NCBI GenBank assembly: GCA_023253435.1
Contig: JALRGJ010000007.1
Span: 1 to 22,589, forward strand
Reading direction: 5' to 3'
Source of the DNA: Ilumatobacteraceae bacterium
GTDB lineage: Bacteria; Actinomycetota; Acidimicrobiia; Acidimicrobiales; Ilumatobacteraceae
DNA: 22,589 nt
Below, in pieces: positions 21,205-22,589 of the stretch; position 1 is the stretch's first letter; each line of letters opens with the position of its first letter. The notes below the pieces were generated by a model that did not search any database, was not told the DNA's origin, and worked only from the letters and a program-made list of their open reading frames with translations. Both the position numbers and the translations under genes were made by a program.

Positions 21205-22023
21205 GTGGGTGAATTGGACGAAGCTGCTCTTGACGAGGCAATGCAGTCTTCACCAGATGAGACACTTGGCTTATTAGCTGATCTCACTGGTGCTACCGAT
21301 CCAAAGTTGCGCGAGTTGGCACGTCGTCTTGCAGGTCGATTGATGTTGGAATTGGGTCATCGCGGGAGAGCAAAACCTCGCGGTATTGGAAAGATGGTTG
21401 AGCAGCCGTACAGACCAGAAGCTGGAGATATTGACATCGATGCAAGTCTCGATGCAATTGCAGAATCTCATCGAAGTGGTGCAATTGATCCCGAGCGTCT
21501 GCGTATTCGTGGATGGCGAAAGCCAGGAACTGCATTTGCCTTAATGCTCGATAGAAGCGGTTCTATGGGCGGGCAGCCTCTCGCCACCTCAGCAGTTGCA
21601 ACGGCTGCTATTGCTGGCAGAAATCCAGAGGACTACAGCGTGATTGCTTTTGGGAAAGACATCATCATTACTAAGTCTCAAGATGTTCCAAAGGCGAGTG
21701 AACGAGTAATTAATGATGTACTCACTTTGAGAGGTCATGGCACTACAGATCTTGCCGGAGCTTTATTGGCAGCGCGTGAACAACTTTCTCGGTCTCGTGC
21801 CGGTAGGCGAGTAGCCATTTTGCTCTCTGATTGCAGAGCAACAGTTGAAGGTAATGCTGAAGCAGCAGCAGCGGGAATGGATGAATTGATCATCATTGCG
21901 CCTAAGGATGATCATGACGAAGCGATGTCATTTGCACATCGAGTTGGTGCACGCCTTGCACTAGTGGGCGGACCTAGTGAGATACCTGAAGTTCTTGCTC
22001 AGGCCTTAGAGGTGAGCGCGTAA
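21205..22023 (+). CDS. VWA-domain protein (CoxE/NorD-like partner of MoxR)
   Basis: From the GTG at 21205 this is 272 residues. Helical residues 1-100 precede a von Willebrand A domain whose MIDAS is intact: DRSGS (D116, S118 and S120), GHGTTD near 178-182, and LLSDCRA. It is the expected partner of the MoxR ATPase. The start is doubtful. The same frame is open back to 21007 and reads as plausible protein (TKEGEQAEQAVAEAGKRTT, then NENFEQISPEV) without any ATG, GTG or TTG. GTG 21205 has no Shine-Dalgarno; CTG 21094 overlaps the MoxR stop as CTGA and would give 309 residues; or the domain is made by -1 frameshifting from MoxR. Its stop abuts the convergent LCP gene stop. Confidence 0.85.
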   Translation: MGELDEAALDEAMQSSPDETLGLLADLTGATDPKLRELARRLAGRLMLELGHRGRAKPRGIGKMVEQPYRPEAGDIDIDASLDAIAESHRSGAIDPERLRIRGWRKPGTAFALMLDRSGSMGGQPLATSAVATAAIAGRNPEDYSVIAFGKDIIITKSQDVPKASERVINDVLTLRGHGTTDLAGALLAAREQLSRSRAGRRVAILLSDCRATVEGNAEAAAAGMDELIIIAPKDDHDEAMSFAHRVGARLALVGGPSEIPEVLAQALEVSA

Positions 22024-22589
22024 TTAGTAAGAACAGGTGGAATCGTTTGGTGGAACGATTCCCCGAGTGTCTTGTTTAATTTCCACCGAAGGAACTGTTG
22101 TTGTGGTGGAACCAGAACGAACAGTAGTGGTCGTTTTCGGGATTGTGGTTGTGGTGGTTTTGGCAGCACCGGATGCCGTTTTTGGAGCAGTGGTAGTTGC
22201 AGCAATAATCGCCAATGTTGTTGTAGTGATATTCGTAGCGGCACCATTTGTGCTCTTTACCGTGGTGGCCAAACTTGCTTTACCCTGAAACACAGCAAGT
22301 ATTTTGCGAGACGTCACACTGTCGAGATCTGGAACGATGACTGCCATTTCATTGACCATGGTGCCAGTGCCAGGCATGGTGTAACTGCCCATGGTGTCGC
22401 CATCAAAGTTCTTCATTGCTTGACCCAATTGCAGAACCGATAATGGAGTGAGTTTGTCGTCAGTAATGATGTTCTTCAGTGAGGCATTGAGAATTCCCGA
22501 CGCAACGCGAGGGTTAGTTTTTGCTTTTACTAGTGCTTTTTTAATAACACGTTTCATGAAATCTTGTTGACGAGCAATGCGGCCATAAT
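22024..22589 (-). CDS. LytR-CpsA-Psr (LCP) family protein, C-terminal part
   Basis: The minus-strand frame enters from the right contig edge and gives 187 residues. The first readable part, YGRIARQQDFMKRVIKKAL, is the conserved helix after the LCP catalytic core; LCP enzymes attach wall polymers to peptidoglycan. After about 110 residues comes a threonine-rich low-complexity tail with TTTTT, TTTTV and TTTTVP blocks, expected on the outer face. The true N-terminus with its membrane anchor and the pyrophosphate-binding arginines lies outside the window; an ATG at 22557 is internal. The stop is immediately adjacent to the VWA stop with no gap. Confidence 0.85.
   Translation of the reverse strand, partial: YGRIARQQDFMKRVIKKALVKAKTNPRVASGILNASLKNIITDDKLTPLSVLQLGQAMKNFDGDTMGSYTMPGTGTMVNEMAVIVPDLDSVTSRKILAVFQGKASLATTVKSTNGAATNITTTTLAIIAATTTAPKTASGAAKTTTTTIPKTTTTVRSGSTTTTVPSVEIKQDTRGIVPPNDSTCSY

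Noticed and set aside
22080..22260. Short repeated units (gttgtggt-type) as a possible repeat array or CRISPR
   Set aside because: They encode the Thr-rich tail in the LCP frame. Units are irregular and there is no spacer-repeat structure.

Overview
The window looks like a contig end from a streamlined, mid-GC actinobacterium, plausibly Acidimicrobiia/Ilumatobacteraceae-like freshwater or marine plankton. This is inferred from the mycofactocin genes, threonine-rich 'TTTTVP'-type linkers, many leaderless starts with a TANNNT box 6-8 nt upstream, and gene spacing often of zero to a few bases or negative. The first 14 bases match the end of an Illumina adapter, so the left edge is an assembly artefact. 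No tRNA, rRNA, CRISPR array, insertion sequence or origin was seen, and no gene-free stretch exceeds 300 bases.

Left part (1-6398): a truncated minus-strand CDS, then a plus-strand run of a MenJ/geranylgeranyl-reductase-like flavoprotein, an FKBP prolyl isomerase and a ferritin-like di-iron protein. Next come an ABM-domain membrane protein divergent from two overlapping flavodoxin-fold quinone reductases, and a multi-pass membrane protein divergent from a zinc-free quinone oxidoreductase.

Middle part (6400-13615): a secreted RCC1-repeat/metallophosphatase fusion overlapping an amidase; a double TetR-family protein downstream of uracil-DNA glycosylase; a ROK sugar kinase; and a short alanine-racemase-like PLP protein.

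Right part (13660-22023): a mycofactocin island. The minus-strand operon reads mftA-mftB-mftC-plsY-mftE-mftF. It starts with a 39-residue precursor ending in the classic IDGMCGVY core. A glycerol-3-phosphate acyltransferase gene sits between mftC and mftE, and no mftD is present in the window. Diverging across a 108-bp region is a plus-strand operon: two NDMA-dependent (mycofactocin-dependent) alcohol dehydrogenases, a MoxR-type AAA+ ATPase and a VWA-domain protein. The joint picture is redox-cofactor synthesis on one side, and its client dehydrogenases with a putative ATPase/VWA maturation pair on the other.

The most unusual signal is at the MoxR-VWA junction. A perfect -1 slippery heptamer (GGGAAAA, correctly phased as G GGA AAA) lies six bases before a 6-bp all-GC hairpin, 12 sense codons before the MoxR stop. 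The -1 frame is open straight into the VWA gene, which has no good start codon of its own. This suggests programmed frameshifting to a 618-residue MoxR-VWA fusion, or else a one-base sequence error. The window ends in a truncated LCP-family cell-wall protein.
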